From Cinclus cinclus (taxonomy: Eukaryota > Chordata > Aves > Passeriformes > Cinclidae), in the NCBI RefSeq assembly GCF_963662255.1, contig NC_085046.1, forward strand, positions 19,194,809 through 19,258,808: a stretch of 64,000 nucleotides of DNA, given 5' to 3'. The notes beneath the pieces are model-generated. The model was not told the DNA's origin and ran no database searches. It saw only the letters and a list, made by a program, of their open reading frames with translations. This document shows positions 1 through 14,453 of the stretch, in pieces; the stretch's first letter is position 1, and each line of letters opens with the position of its first letter. The translations under genes were made by a program, and so were the position numbers.

Positions 1-336
1 CTTACAGAAATGGGCATCCCTTACACCAAAATTTCTTTGCAATTCTGAATTTAAACCTGCTTTGTTCCATTTCAAGACATTCCCTTTTGTCCTATCACTA
101 CAGGCTTTCCTATAAACTCCTTTCCATCTTTTTTCCAGACTGCCTTTAGGTACAGTAAGGCTGCTGTAGGGTCTCCCCTCCAGCTGAATGCCAGCACTCA
201 GCCCCTCTCCACAGGAGAGTTGTTTAATCTCTGATTAACTTCTTGCCATTCCTCTGGACTTGCTGTAACCTGTCCACACCCTTCTTATCCTGGGGACCCC
301 AGAGCTGGATGCAACACTCCAAATGGGGTCATCCAT
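1..336 (-). mobile_element. CR1 LINE fragment, 3' part, cut by window edge
   Basis: This is a decayed CR1 non-LTR retrotransposon lying in reverse orientation. On the plus strand it shows the landmarks of the inverted CR1 3' region in the expected order: the 'cattcccttttgtcctatca' block near 81, the 'ctgcctttaggtacagtaag' block near 143, the 'aaggtctcc'-like block near 168, 'ctctggacttgct' near 252, and the 'ctggggaccccagagctgga' block near 290. Similarity fades after about 336. The 3' tip lies to the left, probably outside the window. It is diverged, has small indels and cannot be active. The family assignment rests on recalled CR1 consensus sequence; the subfamily was not determined. Confidence 0.82.
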
Positions 337-3300
337 CAAGGAGACCCAGCTGCTTTGTTGGTGTATATGTAATCCATTTTGTCTGAGCTTTGGCTAGTGC
401 CAAGTACCAGCACTTGGAATAATGGTTTTTGGTTTAGCTGGGAACATGAAATAGCTAATGTTTAATTTACTGTAACGAAGAGCTGTTTCATTCACAGTAT
501 GAACAGGTTTTAACTCAACACTTAAAACTCATAATACTCATGCAAGTAAAAGGGTCAACTGGCTCCAAATGGCTCTGCCTACCTGCTTTCACTAGCAGTG
601 GTGGTAGTAGAGCTTAATTGCCTTAAGTATGGCTTATGTAATTGTCTCCATTTTAGGCATAATATACATAACTAGGTGACTGTAGATAGAATGCAGGTGA
701 TTTCAGATTTTTAAATTAATTTCCTGAGTACACTTATTATTTGGATTTTGGCAGGTATATAATTGTTTGGAAAATAAAGTCTTAACTCATCTTCTTAAAC
801 TTATACTAACATAGTGCTGTATCTTGAATGGCAGAAATTATTTTGTCTCTCTTAGTTATTCAAACTGATATTTTACCTAGACATCTGCTTCTGTCAACAA
901 AGATCCTTTATTATACCTTAATTTTTATAACTTCCTTTTGTCAAATATGTTGTATGTATGATATTATTTCCTTTATTTTTTTCAAGGGCTTTTTACTTCA
1001 TGTATAATTTTCTTTAACAAAGTATAACAATGGTGGAAAAAGTTGTGGGAGGGTTGAGATAGACTGTCAGTTGTATGAATATTTTTGTAGCATTGGAATA
1101 TGATCTTCTTACCAAGAATCAACATGTGCTTGATTGAGAATGAACACAGCAAGAAAAAGTGGCTGTTAGTTTCTTGCTGCTTTGTTTCAATGAATGACTG
1201 TCCCAATGCAAGCAGATTACTGAGAAAAAGTTTCTTGCTGCTTTGTTTCAATGAATGACTGTCCCAATGCAAGCAGATTACTGAGAAAAAGTTAAGATAC
1301 AGGAATGGATCTGGATTTTGTTTCTGAAAATTATTAGATTTTCTGAAAGACATGAAGAGGAGTAGTTAATTCAGCAATTCAAAATGTTCATACTTTTTGT
1401 TGGTGATTTTACTGCTATCAAGTGTATGCCAAGTCAGCTCACATTCACTTACTGCCTTCATTGTCAGAAGCACAGAAGCACATGTGCCCAAAGGGAATTT
1501 TATTCTGATGCACTGTTGCAGCCTTATGCTTTATAATAGCAATGAGAAAATTATGGGCAAAGCAGCTGGCTTAAAAAAGAACAACAATTGATTGAGGTAA
1601 TTCTTTAAATGGATGGGTATCTAATTATGCTGACAAATCATAATTTAGACCTTCCATAACCATAAACATTAAACCATAAATGTTAAAGAATAAGCATTAA
1701 ACCTGCAGTCAAAACAATACCATGTACTCAAATACATCAGCTTCTAAAAAGAAGCTTCTCTAATAAATGTACATACTACAGCTGTGAATTTTCCTCCAGG
1801 AATTGCAATATGCATAAAAGGGAAGAGACCAAATAGCCTCATTTACAATGAAGCTAAGGAAAGGCAGGCAGTATACCAAGACAAATCTGATGCAAACACA
1901 ATTTTGAGGGAAAGACAACAATATTTCTGCTACTCATCACTTTCTTGAAAACTCATTAATTAATAAATTAGATTTACTACAATTGTTACATAATGCGACA
2001 AACTTAGCACTGACCTAAAAAAAAATTGTGGATATTTATTTAGGAAATATAGCAGAGAAGAATGCATTTTCCCACTCCTTTATAGGCAACAAAAATTCAG
2101 ATCTGCTTCCACCCCACTAAGTAAATAGATTTGCAGAATTTGCAGCACTGAAGGAAGGAGCCACTAATATCAAGTAATGTACTCACTAAACTATTAACAT
2201 AATTATAATAATCAGAGCAACACTGCAGATGGCCCTGATAGTATTGTTTGACTCAACAAGCAGCCAGAAATTATTGGGAGGTTTGTTGGAACTCCTTTTT
2301 GAACTGACACAGTTTTCCAATTAAAACTGTATTTGCTGCCTTTGTCTCTAAAACAGTCAATTATGGAAGTGTCTCCCAATAGTCCACAGCATGCAAATAT
2401 TATATGACATTAAAACCATTAAAGCTCTTCTGGGGAGCTGATTGCTGCTTTTATTGTTATATTTTGGTAGATAGGCAATATTGTTGGAAAGGCATGTCTT
2501 TTAGTCAATGTCAGGTGCTCAATTATGATTTCTTTATGCGATATGAGAATATCAGTAAAATCTGTGCAAGAGAAAACTTCTTGCCACAGAAGTGTCCAGA
2601 TAAAATGGTATTTCTTAGGTCATAGGTTGGTGTGTGCATACATTCTTTAAAGGTACATAAGCTATAAGGCTCAGAAAAAATTTCGAATGGTCATTATATG
2701 TTACATATATATATATTTTAATGCAGTGGAAGTCAATTGAATTAATCTATGAAGAAATTTAAATGCTTTTTATTAGTAAAAAAAATACTACTGACATTAC
2801 ATTTTATTGTTTAATCCTAGAAAATAGATTTGTATTTAAATGTGTGATGAAAGAACATTTTCTTCTTGCATGCATGTAAAAATAATTAAAAAGCACAAGC
2901 CAAAGCAATTGCAATAATTTAACTAAGATACAAAGAAATATAGATCAGATATTTTTGTTTAACTTTTTACTATTGTCATTCTGCTTACAGTAATGCTCTT
3001 TTCCTTTGGTGCTAACTTACTATGCTTAAAATGGTGGGTTCTTCAAAGATGAGGCCATCCACAGTAGCTTGAATTCAGCATGTTAAGTTCATGAACTGCA
3101 TGGTTTAGAGAAGATTCCAAATGCAGTATTGAAAACCATTAATATATCTCATCAGCAAGTCAAACTTGGATACAGAAGTAATTAGCTGTGTCAAAAGAAT
3201 GAACATTCTGCCTTCAAGGAAATAACAAAAGTTGCATAGAATTTGCATACAGTATATGAAATATGGAAATTTCTCTGTAAACAGATGTGTTTTCAGCTTT

Positions 3301-4427
3301 GATTTACTGTCATCACTAAATGATGAGGATGTGCATGAATACTGATATGGTGGTATTACATTATTCATTTACTAGAGAAATATAGAAAAGAGAGCAAGAA
3401 AAGGAGGCAGTTACAGAAAGTAAATTGCCTTAAATTTGTTGAAAGAACTTTTCTATTCGATGAGGGGTTAGAGAAACAACTCTGTCAATTTAATGGAAAG
3501 AAAGTAGGAAGATCGTACAGAAAATTTTTAAACTTCATGGACACAAAAGCTTTAAACAAACAAGGAATAATACTATTATACAAAATATAGTATTGATTTA
3601 TGGCTGAAATCTGAACAGAAATCTAATATGTAAGCACTCAAAAGATGGGTTTATTCTCTTTCTGTGACAGATGTATTCACATGTTCTGGTCAAATCTTCC
3701 CAAGAAATGGCAGCAGGAAATAATCCAAACCTATCTGGACTTAATTTTATCCAGCCCAGCCGACCAGCTTGAGTTTTAAAAGACATTTGAATGCTTACCT
3801 TCAGTCTATGAAAACAGATGTCAAATGCCTACTGAAATAAATGATGTGAATTTCTAAGCTGTGTTGATAACGCTTCAAAAGTAGGCCAATTGGAAAAAGG
3901 ACCAAGAATATAAAATATAAAAAGACAATTATAAGGGAATAGACAGGGTCTTAAAAAGATTCTTGCATCCTATTACTTCAGCATAGACTTACTACAGACT
4001 TATGATTGTTTACACAGCATGCGTTCTATTCCAGTTTTCTATTTCCTTAGTTTTTGGTAATGGTCAAAGCCATTTCAGTTCAGTCATTTTCACAGCTGCC
4101 TTGTATTCCTTATGCTCTCTTTCTATGAAGGTACAAGTATATTTTAGGCAAGTTTAAGGAGAAAAATCTGGATATTATCATGCAGGGGCATAGGTTTTCA
4201 TCCAGAAAATCTAAACGCTATTGGAAGCTTGTCTTGTGTATATGCTGCTTACATAGAGAGTAGACTTGTTCAGATCAACAGCATAAATAAAATATTCACC
4301 TAATACTAATCAGGCTGCAACTCAATCCTCTGTATGGGTCCTGTTTATATGAGTTTTATACAGATAACCAGAATTTAAAACTAAGAATAACAAAAAATCT
4401 GCCTCAGGGTATTTGCATGAAGATATA
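337..4427. other. Unique AT-rich DNA without a recognised gene
   Basis: No coding region can be supported here. The open frames are short (under about 125 codons), AT-driven and without known motifs. Besides the 61-bp tandem duplication listed separately, there is only a short (AT)n run at 2705-2716. The stretch 2200-2420 has a less biased composition than its surroundings and could be a conserved non-coding element, but that cannot be tested from one sequence. Confidence 0.6.
1168..1293. repeat. Tandem duplication, 61-bp unit, two copies
   Basis: Two copies of a 61-bp unit lie head to tail at 1168-1228 and 1229-1289 and appear identical. Four more matching bases begin a third copy at 1290-1293. 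The unit starts 'agtttcttgctgctttgttt'. Because 61 is not a multiple of three, the duplication shifts any reading frame through it, which argues against coding use. The lack of differences between copies suggests a recent local duplication. Confidence 0.93.
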
Positions 4428-4818
4428 TTTGGAGGCCTCTTACTGGAGGTGTCCCCCAAGGTCCCACACTGGGCTCAGTGTTGTTTGGCTTATTCATCAG
4501 TTACTTGGATGAAGGGGCACAGTGAGTTCACTGATGGCACAGAGCTGGGAGGAGTGCCCAATGCCCCAGGGAGCTGTGCAGCTCCTCAGAGGGACCTTGG
4601 CTGGCTGGAGGGACGGGCAGAGAAGAATTGTTTGAAATTCAGCAAAGGAAAATGCAGGGTCCCGAACCTGGGGAAGAACAACCCCCAGCGCAGGCTGGGG
4701 GCTGACCTGCTGAAAAACAGCTCTGAGGAGAAGGACCTGGGGATCCTGGTAGAAAATAGGCTGTCCATGAGCCAGTAGTGCCCTTGTGGCCAGGAACACA
4801 AAGGGTACCCGGGGTCAT
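4428..4818 (+). mobile_element. CR1 LINE fragment, reverse-transcriptase part of ORF2
   Basis: A plus-strand piece of CR1 ORF2 with a mostly readable frame. Translated blocks include 'GCAAPQRDLGWLEGRAEKN', 'KFSKGKCRVPNLGKNN', 'RLGADLL' and 'EEKDLGILVENRLSMSQ', which match the well-known CR1 reverse-transcriptase C-terminal part. The catalytic FADD-type motif is degraded to 'FTDG', so both catalytic aspartates are not preserved. A stop (tag) near 4778 interrupts the frame where CR1 would continue. The element lacks its 5' part and also its 3' untranslated end, unlike the usual 5'-truncated CR1 insertion, so it was probably cut by later deletion. It is non-functional. Confidence 0.9.
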
Positions 4819-4876
4819 CCTTTGCTAATGAAATAATAGACTGTACAGAACATTACAGATCTGTGGGTTCAAAGAT

Positions 4877-4896
4877 TAAGGGTTAGTTAACCCTTA
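4877..4896. repeat. Short inverted repeat with telomere-like halves
   Basis: Nine bases 'taagggtta' (4877-4885) are followed after two bases by their exact reverse complement 'taaccctta' (4888-4896). Each half holds one permuted copy of the vertebrate telomere hexamer in head-to-head arrangement. With a single unit on each side, chance is a fully adequate explanation. Confidence 0.75.
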
Positions 4897-7800
4897 GTCA
4901 AGGGGTCAATAAGAAATTCTGGAATTTCATTAGCAGTATCAATGACAAACTCTTAGGTGAAAATCAAAATCCTATTCTCCAGCTATTCATTTTGGTATTT
5001 CTATTTTACAAAGATCATTTTTTTAAATGTATGTATACCAAAATGTTGAGCTAGAGTCTTCAAACTTAGTTTTTGTTCTGTCTCAGGAATGTGCATGAAG
5101 TCAATGAACAGACACTTGCAGAAAGGTTGGATAAGGTAATTCTGGAGTATGCATCACATTACTTTCATAAGAGTAAAATCACTCATATTTCAATCCCAGA
5201 CTTGCTAAAAAAAATAATTTTCACTTCACAAAAAACACTCCTAAAATAGTCTTTAATCACTGAGTAGTGTTTATCGAAGTTTCTTTACATGCCATTAAAA
5301 ATTCAATTTTTGAAGGTAACACAACAGTAGCAATAAAGCCCCATATTGGAAGGAAAAATGCTGTATGCATCAACTAGCCACATTTTGCCTTGGGTGATTT
5401 CACCAGGTTATTCTGAAGTTTCTATCTGACATTTAAGTTAGCTGTTAAATATAAGTATGGGAACCATCTGGAGATCTACTGTAGGCAGATTAGACCAATA
5501 AATGTGATGTGCAATGATGATATGCTTTCAGATTATTTATATCTTCTGTTTGATTGCCATCTGAACTAATAATTTGTTTCTTAATTTTAGAAAATTCAGA
5601 TTTAATGCCTAGTACTAATTTTACATATAATTGTATTTTAGTACACTTTTCCCTGAAGATCTGACTAGATCTTGTACTCACTTTCCTGAACAGGAGGCCA
5701 GTGACTCAAGTTTGTTTACAAAGTGAGCAATGCACTAGTCAGGACAAGTTGCTGTTGCTCGGTATCTTCACCTTAAAACATGTTTAAATGGCAGTGCAAT
5801 AGTCAAAATGATAAATTGAGAAAATAAATGTGAGGAACTCTCAAACCTTCTCAAAGATAAGAAATTAAATTATCTCTGCAATCAGCAAAGTAAATTAACT
5901 CAGAAATTTCATGCTTAATCGTGTATGGTCAGTAATCCGAATATTCACAACACCCTACATCACAGTGGAAAAAATAAGGAATAATTTCTGCTGATTTCTT
6001 GGACCCAACCCAGCCAATTTCTTTGTTAAGCTACAAATTATAATTTCTCTATATACCTTTATTTATCCTGTGAACCCAGCCTCCCAGAAATTATGCTCTC
6101 ATATTAATCCTGAAGAGCACCAGACTTCTGTATATTATCTGCTTCCTGAAGGTTCCAAAAATTCCATCATGCCTGTGGAAACCCTAACTGACTTTTCTTC
6201 ACCCTCAGGTTGGGGGAAGGAATAAATACCAAAGACTGACTTTCCCATAAGTACTAAATATCTGCCGTTTTACTGATCTTGCATTTCAGAAACTATTTTT
6301 CTATATCTGTGACCCTCTGTGATTGTTACACCAATTAAATTTCCTTTAATTGTGGCTGAATAGTCTTTAAATATCTGGCTTCATGTTTCTAAGGCAATTT
6401 GAAATTCTTAAACATGTCACCAGGAATTATTGTAAACAGCAGTATTTTAATTTTCACTTAGCTGTGCATGTAAGGTTTGACCTTCTCAGCCCTGACCCAG
6501 CAAGCAAAGCAAGAAAATCAGAACCTCTGTCTTGGCATTATTCCAGATTTTGGCTGATGGCTTATGCTTCATTAGACTTAAATAATCTCATATAATTTCA
6601 TTAGATTTAAACACCCAAATGAACTTAGCCACCACTGGTTTATGAATCATCAGACACAGTCTGAGGATTTTAAAGCAAGCCACACATGCTTGCCAACAAA
6701 AATAGTTAGGTGCTCCAAGAAAAAGCCTGAAGAACCCAAGGATGATACTTCTAAAGGAAGATGCTTATCAGAGACAGGTGGTATGCAGAAGATTTAAATA
6801 AAATAATATGTTAAAAATTGTTAAAAATCTGTTTTACCTCTGGAATCCATCCTAACTTGAAGTTAGGTTTTTAAAAAGCAATAGAATAGTGCATCTTGTA
6901 TGTAGGAGAATATCACTGCTGCATCATTGCTAGATATTCTTTGACCACACAGTTTTCTCTCTACCAAAAGCCCAGAAGAAGCAATTCCATACATATTAAA
7001 AAGAGGAAGAAACTATAACCCAGGAAGCCATTATTTACTGTAGTCTTTTCAATTAATAATGTCACAGGCAGTTGAACACCTTGGAAACAGAAGCTTCACA
7101 ATGTGTTACTCCACATTTCACAAGCAAAAAAGTATGACATATAGAGTCTTATTACTTAAAAGAACAGTGGAGCTTGAAACTCTTGCATTAAGTTTGAGCA
7201 GCCGTGGTGAAAATGAGATCTCGTTACCTCATTATGCAATCTGACATCCTTCATCTAAAACCAAATGAGATAATAAAGTAAGAGAGATGAGATATATTTT
7301 CTGCATAAAGAACCACATAATCCTTTATCTCATTTAAATAATAGATTCATAAAATCTTTTTTTAACTATCCAACTAAATGATGCAGTGAAATATTAATAT
7401 ATCTGCATATTTAATAATACTAATATCACATGCTAAATGCTAGCTAAATGATGTTCTTGGAGATATACCAAACAACATTAATATGGCTTTGATTGGCTCT
7501 TGAATTTGAAGTTTGTAAGGCACTACATATAGCAACAGGTCTCAGTATCGTGCAGATTCTGTGAAGTGCTGTGTATCAGCACAGCATTAAAATCTGACTT
7601 TATTTCATGCTTACATAGCTTTCATTGAAGAGGGGTCTGTGCTGATATTTGAGATCGAGTATCAAGAGACAATATCCTTACTGAATCACAAGGCAATTTC
7701 TTAACTTGCCATGAGAGAAGAATCTCACCAGCTGTTGGAGAATAAGCCTCATGGTGTGTTTACAGGCATAGTGAAAAACACGTGAGGCATTTACCTCCTG

Positions 7801-10800
7801 CTTGTACTAGGATTGGGGCCCAAATATACCCTTTTCTCTTCCCTAACTTCTTTGTAGCTGTGTCAAGTTACCATTAAAAATAAAATGTCAGGTAAGAATT
7901 TAGATTAGTAAGCAATGACCCATTAAACAGAAATCAAAATGATCCTTACTTTGCCTGAAGTGGATGGGAAATAGAGATCCAAACACACTGCTGGGAAAAT
8001 GCCTGACAGACTTAAAGTTCAGAAACAACAGGAGGAAGAACAAGAAAATTTTTCTTGTTTACTTTTGGCTATAAAGGGTTTTCTACATCTCTTCTCACCA
8101 TTTTTATGTATTACATAGCCAGGAAAAAACTTACTTATCTCCGTAAGTACATTTTTATGCACAGAAGGTCTTTAGTCTCTTAAGAATCAAGAACTGAGAC
8201 ACAGAATTGTAAGGCAGAATTCCAAAACAGACTGTATCAAAAAATCTACAGTGAAAATTAAGCAGAGTAGAAGCACACAGTTTGAAATCTGAAACCCTTT
8301 AAACAGAGGTCATTCACTACCTGTTTCTGGAGACCCCTAAAAGCACTAAGTGCTTTATTCACCAATGTTAATGTTTCCTGATCCAAAGATACAGTACTCC
8401 CTCAGAAGTACCCTAGAGCTGGCAGTGCAAACAACCTGATTAGTTGATTATAGTCCATAATCCCAGTCATGGTCTCTGACACATCTTATTTACTGGAAAT
8501 GCAATGGGAATGTCATCTCATATGGCTCTCTGCAGAATTTAACAACAGATACCATATGCTTCAAAAGGACAGTGGAAGATACAGCTAAAATGCATAAAAA
8601 CTGTGGAAGGACTGACCTGTGTTAACACCTAGGCTAATGCCCCAGCAAAATGCATTTTTCGCTTCTCATCCCAGAAAATAACAAGCACAAGAAACTTTGA
8701 AAAAGGTGCATTAGAATGCGGTAAAATGACTGTGCAAAGCACAGGGCATCGGGAGCCTCACTAATGTCTAAAATACAAGCTTAGTGAAGACGACAGAAGA
8801 GGAGATAGTCTCATTAGATAACAGCTGACAATGTCATGTAGCCACACAAGAAACTATGTAATCAACAGAGCAAACCAAGTATAACTTCAGCATCCAAAGC
8901 TGTAGTGCCAATGTGCAACAAATATTCTGCAGAGCATTAGTCCTTCATTTACAAGAAGAATTTAATTACGGCAATAAATATAAGCTACCTAGACTCAGAG
9001 AGGGCAAGAAGAGATCACCATACAAAAAGAGGCTAAAATGATCTGAAGCAAACCAAGACAAGCAGACAGGAGGGCAAACACGTCAAAAGGACTTACTTGA
9101 AATAAAAGGGATTTGGGAGAAAAATAATCAGACAGAAAGTATCCATACCTAAATTTCTAGCTTACAGAAGAGTGTAGTTTTGGAAAACAAACTGGGGCCA
9201 AAATTTCACTTTTAATCCATTAAAGAAAGATGGTGTGGTGCATGGCTGTCTAAAATCACAGGGGACTGTTTGTCAGCAGGCCAAAGGGTCACTTTGCATT
9301 CCATTTTCCAAGGTGTAAGTGGAGAACTTGAAATTGAAGTGAAGAATTTCCAAGATTTCTAGGCACATGATAAGGGAAAACTACTTGGTCAATAATCACA
9401 TTAGTGAAAGACAAAATTAAAAAATACAATTTTACATACTGATGCTCACATTATTGCATATTGATGCTGCTTACATATGTAATGTAAATTCAAATTCTGA
9501 GGATACAGAATACTGTCCAAAGAAATCAATCTAATTTTCCTGAAGTCTATAAATATATGAAAACTAGTAAATACATACTGATTTTCCACTATTGATACTT
9601 ATGGGTTTGAATTTCATAATGTATTTCCAATTGCGGAAAACAATGTATATTTTATAGTTAATTTTCAAAGATATAAGGTTAAAAATTAATTCAGTTAGGC
9701 ATGTGGAAAAGGCAAAAGAGCTAGATAAGACATTTCATAATTCTTTTAGAGATATTCCTTTCCTAGGGGGAAAACAAGGTGGGACCTCAGAAGACAAGCA
9801 CAGACTACCTTAAGAATCCTCCACACATACCTTATAATAGATTGATATATCTGCCCAAGAGAAGAGAAACAGGAAAAAGAATCATTTTAAATACCAGTAA
9901 GCCACAGTGATAATGAGAAGATGAAATAAACAAAGTCAAAACATACCTTGCTATTTCAGTGTAGGTGGTGGACTTCCAATGGTTGCTATTTAATATCTCC
10001 TTGTTGCTTCCTGGCATCTTAAATACATACTATTTGTGATGATCCAAGGTAAAACTGCAGCATTTTTAATGTGGCACCACAGTCTGATTGGTTCCAATTG
10101 GATATTTTTTATCTATGTCAGAAGATAAAATATTTGATTTTACTGCTTACAGTGAATTTACAGGTGTGGCAGTTCTAAAGACTTCTATTTAATGGGGAAG
10201 GTGATTTATTACAGAATGAGTGAAAACCCAGGAGTGTCCAAGTGTCAGCAGTGCTGTCACTTTTTAAAAATCTAAACATTCTTCAGTCTGACCCTTGCAC
10301 TTTACATGAACATAAAACACAGAGACATTTTGCTAATATAAATTTTAATTATGTAATGGCTCTCCTTTTCTCCAACAAAATATTCTCTGTAAGATGTGTT
10401 TCAAATTGTGTATGGTCAGCCCAGGAATGACATAAAAGCTTTTTCTTTAGAAAGAATTGCTTCCTTTAGGCTGGTGGTAGCATCATCTTGGTACTATTCA
10501 AGACAGTACATGTCCTTATACATAGTGTCCTAACATATTCTGTGGTATAAACACTCATTTTTATAGGGATGATAGATTCACTAGAACAGATTAAATGAAA
10601 TGGCATAATTGAATGTAGGGTTAAAGTATGAATTGGTTTTGAATTTCTTGGTTTTCATTTGCTAGTATTTGTTGTGTCCGATACAGTGAAATGCCAAGAT
10701 GTTTGCCTGACTTCCTAAAGAGAGTCAAAGTGATCAATCATGTCCTACAAAGCAAAGGAATGAGTGTCTGTACCTATGTACATATCTCTCTCTATATTTA

Positions 10801-13655
10801 GATATGTATAGGTATCAGTACTTGACTATTTCCACATCTGCACATACATTTGTATTATTCTTGGTGACTATACAGAATGTAATCATACCTTCACATGTTA
10901 TGCATGCAATACATGCAACCAGCACATGCAGGAAACATGGGAAAAGTGACTATCCAGTCATAACCTCAATTTTGAAATTGCTAGATATTAAAAATAAAAT
11001 TATATTATGTTTGGGAAATAAAGAAACTGAGGTCCATACACATTTTCCTTTTCTTTATATCATAGACCAAGTAAATCAGAAAAATGCTAACATCAGAGAG
11101 TTTTCTGGTATAAGACACAGGTCCATTTCAGGTTGGTAGAAGGTAGAGAGGTTTGGGGTTTTTTTAAATGCTTGTAATTAATGAATCCATTGACATGGTT
11201 CCTTATGAAAAATTAAAGCCTTAAACAAAACTAAAATAAATCCAAACACTAGTTAACCTAAATGATGATCAGAAAACAGTAAAAAGACCTGCCTGTATAA
11301 AAACAGGAGACTAAGAATAATAAAAATTTGCCTAGCAAGAGCTTTTTCCACAACTGCAGCATTGAGTAAAATATTTTTACCCTCACTACTCACAATTAAA
11401 TAGTCATAAAAAGGTGTATATTTACTTGCAGTACATGGAATAATTCTAAAACTTAAATATCCTCAGATTACCTATAAGCCCATATTCATCAAGACATTTT
11501 CTTTAAAATATTTCCCATTAACTAAACCCACTGTTTTTACAGAAAGAAATTACTACTCGATTTTCATTCCTTCAGCTTCAGATTCACATGCTTCAGCTAA
11601 AACTAAAACCCTTTTATTTCATCATACAATATCATTATGAAGATATATCTTCATATTTTTCAATCAAATAATCATTGAAATAGCAACTTGATTGCATGAG
11701 GGACAGTGCCTATCAGGATATGTTATCATTATGCAATGTGCACCTAAGATGAGGCAAATTTAAAGCAATGTTCTACCCCTTAATTATCATGACAAATGAA
11801 GACTAATTAATTTTAACCTGACTCTCATGTAGCTTCCAAAAGAGCTCAAGGTGTACAGCAATTAGTACCATTTTGGTAAGATTTTTCTTTTTTTAATAAA
11901 TGGTAGGGTATTATAGATGGAATCAGCCTGAGGAGAGCATTGCCTGACTGAATTGCACCATTCTTGATTACACTTTAGAGCAGCATATCATTGTTTTCAG
12001 TGGATCAAAATTACATGACATGAGAACAATAATACACCTGCTCTAGGAATTGACATTCCTTGTCATCAATTTTTAATATCAAGGTGCCCTGTTATGGTGG
12101 CATTATTTATGTTACCATGATTGGCCAATATACTTTTCAAAACAATTCAGGAAAGGTCTCTTGAAGTATGCTGCACTCTGGAACTAGAGATCAATCCAAG
12201 ATGTTAACAAAATGTTGCAGATGCAAAGAATAAGAAACAAACTGAAATCCTGAGCTATATATTCCACTGGCAGGATTTCATGTAAAATATTTCGCAAATG
12301 CTTGGGTGATTTAACCTTTAAAAAAATCAGAAGATGTTATGGAAGTCCTTATCAAAGCCCATAGACAAAACTGAAAAGTGTTTGCAACACACTTTTTATA
12401 ATGCATCATATTTCTGTTAGTTATTAATGTTTTTAATCAAACCATCAAAAAAAAATGCCAGTGAAAAAAGGCTTGTGTCTTTATATCTGAATGAAGTTTG
12501 GCTGATGTCTCATGTTTGAGACATGTAACTTTAGTAGTGATGGCTCACTGAAGGTGGATGCCCAAGCAATGGAAAGATTGGTATTTCTGCCTCCCACTGC
12601 TGTGAGCTTCAAATCCTCAACAGGGTTTGAACAGGTCTGGTGGGAACTAGCTCAATAATGCAGATGGCAGCAACATTACTAAATTTCATTGTTTTAATCT
12701 GTACAACATAAGTATAACATAAGAATAACTTACTTCTGTTATTTGTCTTAGACCAAAAGGAACAAACCATGTAACTAATTGAAACCGGTAGGTTAGGGAA
12801 AATAATAATCACAGCGGTCACATTAGAGAATAAACTTGTTTCAACAGTTTTGATTAGATTGGTGCAGATATTCTCCAAGCAAAATTTTATTTAAATACCT
12901 TATTATGGAAATCGGCTTCAAAATCATTCCCTTGCATATTCACATGATGTCTCCTTTATCAAGCAGGATACAGTGATGAAAAAGCACTCCCCTGCAGCTT
13001 CAGGAATTAAACTTTATCTGTGTCTCACTGCAAATAGAGAACCTGAGCAGGTAAAGGTGACTGAAACAAGATTAATCACATGAGGCATTTTGCATCACTG
13101 GCTGCAGAAGTTGCCAGCCATTTTCACCAGTTCCTCCTTTCTGTCAAGGGCACACACAATTTTTTTGGTGGAGGACAGTGTTTACAGACCTGTCCCCTGG
13201 CAGTCTGTCATAAGATGGCCAAAGAGAATCTGACTGCCTCTCTCCCAGCTCTGTGTAGATTGGAAAATACACCACGTCCATCATGGGACAAATTTGAAAA
13301 AATTCTTCATAAACTGAGATCAAGACAGAAATGTGTCCATGATTTTTGCGATAGGATGAAGTGCTAATAGCAATGCTTCCCAAATTATCTCCCTGTAACT
13401 CTTCACCAGCTGTTTCTGATGCCATTTCTTCAAGAAATAGTGAAAGTCTCAGAAATTAATCCTAGATGTCTTCTTTAGGTAACAAGACATGTCAATAATA
13501 AAATACTGAGGAAAAAGGATAATGAAAATCAAAGTAAATTTGAAGTTATGAGGTATACAAAAGTGGGAAAGGATTATAAGTACATTAGGAAAAAACAATT
13601 GTTGGCAGAACAAAACAAAACCCCAAGTGTTTCAAGCATATGGAAAAGATAAATC

Positions 13656-13671
13656 TTATTATTATTATTAT
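13656..13671. repeat. (ATT)n microsatellite
   Basis: About five uninterrupted units of a trinucleotide ATT repeat within AT-rich unique DNA. No flanking gene was identified. Confidence 0.9.
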
Positions 13672-14453
13672 CAGATAGAAATGATAACGATAATAGCAAC
13701 AACTAACATGCAAACTGAAGTGTTTAATTTGGGGAAGATGCAGGATAATGCACAAGTTGAAAAACGTGGAAGACTTAAAATAATAGCTAAACAGGCTGTT
13801 AACACTTCGTAGTGATGGTCAAATTTTAAAACTAGTGGACAGTCTCTGCTGTTTCCATGTTCCTTCAAATAAATCTGGAGCTCCAAAGAAATGCTAAAAT
13901 ATTGCTAGAATGTTGTGCCAAAGTCACAAAAGGCAAAGAGTGCGACAGGAATAACCATTTGTATCAAGCTAGGAAACCTGTTACAGGAATCAAATTATTT
14001 AATTTGTAATTGTCTTACAGGAAATTGATCTTGTCAAGCAAAATTGACTTAATCATTGGATTAAATGGCAAATTTGTTTGAGTGTTGTTACTGTAGAAGA
14101 ATAAGACTAAAGGACTAATAAAGGCATTTGAATTAGGTCTTCTAGTGCATAATGAGTAGATTTCAGTTTGGCTTATTAGCCAAGGAGCGTCTTTGAGACT
14201 CTTTTTTTTTTCTAGATTTAATAGTATTCAACTACCAGTGCTGAGATCAGAATATAAAGGTCTTTCTCATAAAATGATATGCAAAATAAAATCGATTCCT
14301 TTGCTAAAGATTAGTTTTCAAAATCTTGATACAATACAGTTAAATGCAAACATTTACAAGAAGAAACACAGAATGCAGGCCTCACTTGAGCAAAAAAAAA
14401 CCCTATAAAACTTGTGTAGGAGCTATAAAAAGTCAGTTCCAAAGGACCCATCA

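Noticed and set aside
13080..13425. Opposed frames of 93-95 codons that looked like a small gene
   Set aside because: No recognised motif on either strand, and the two frames are mutual shadows without splice or start context.
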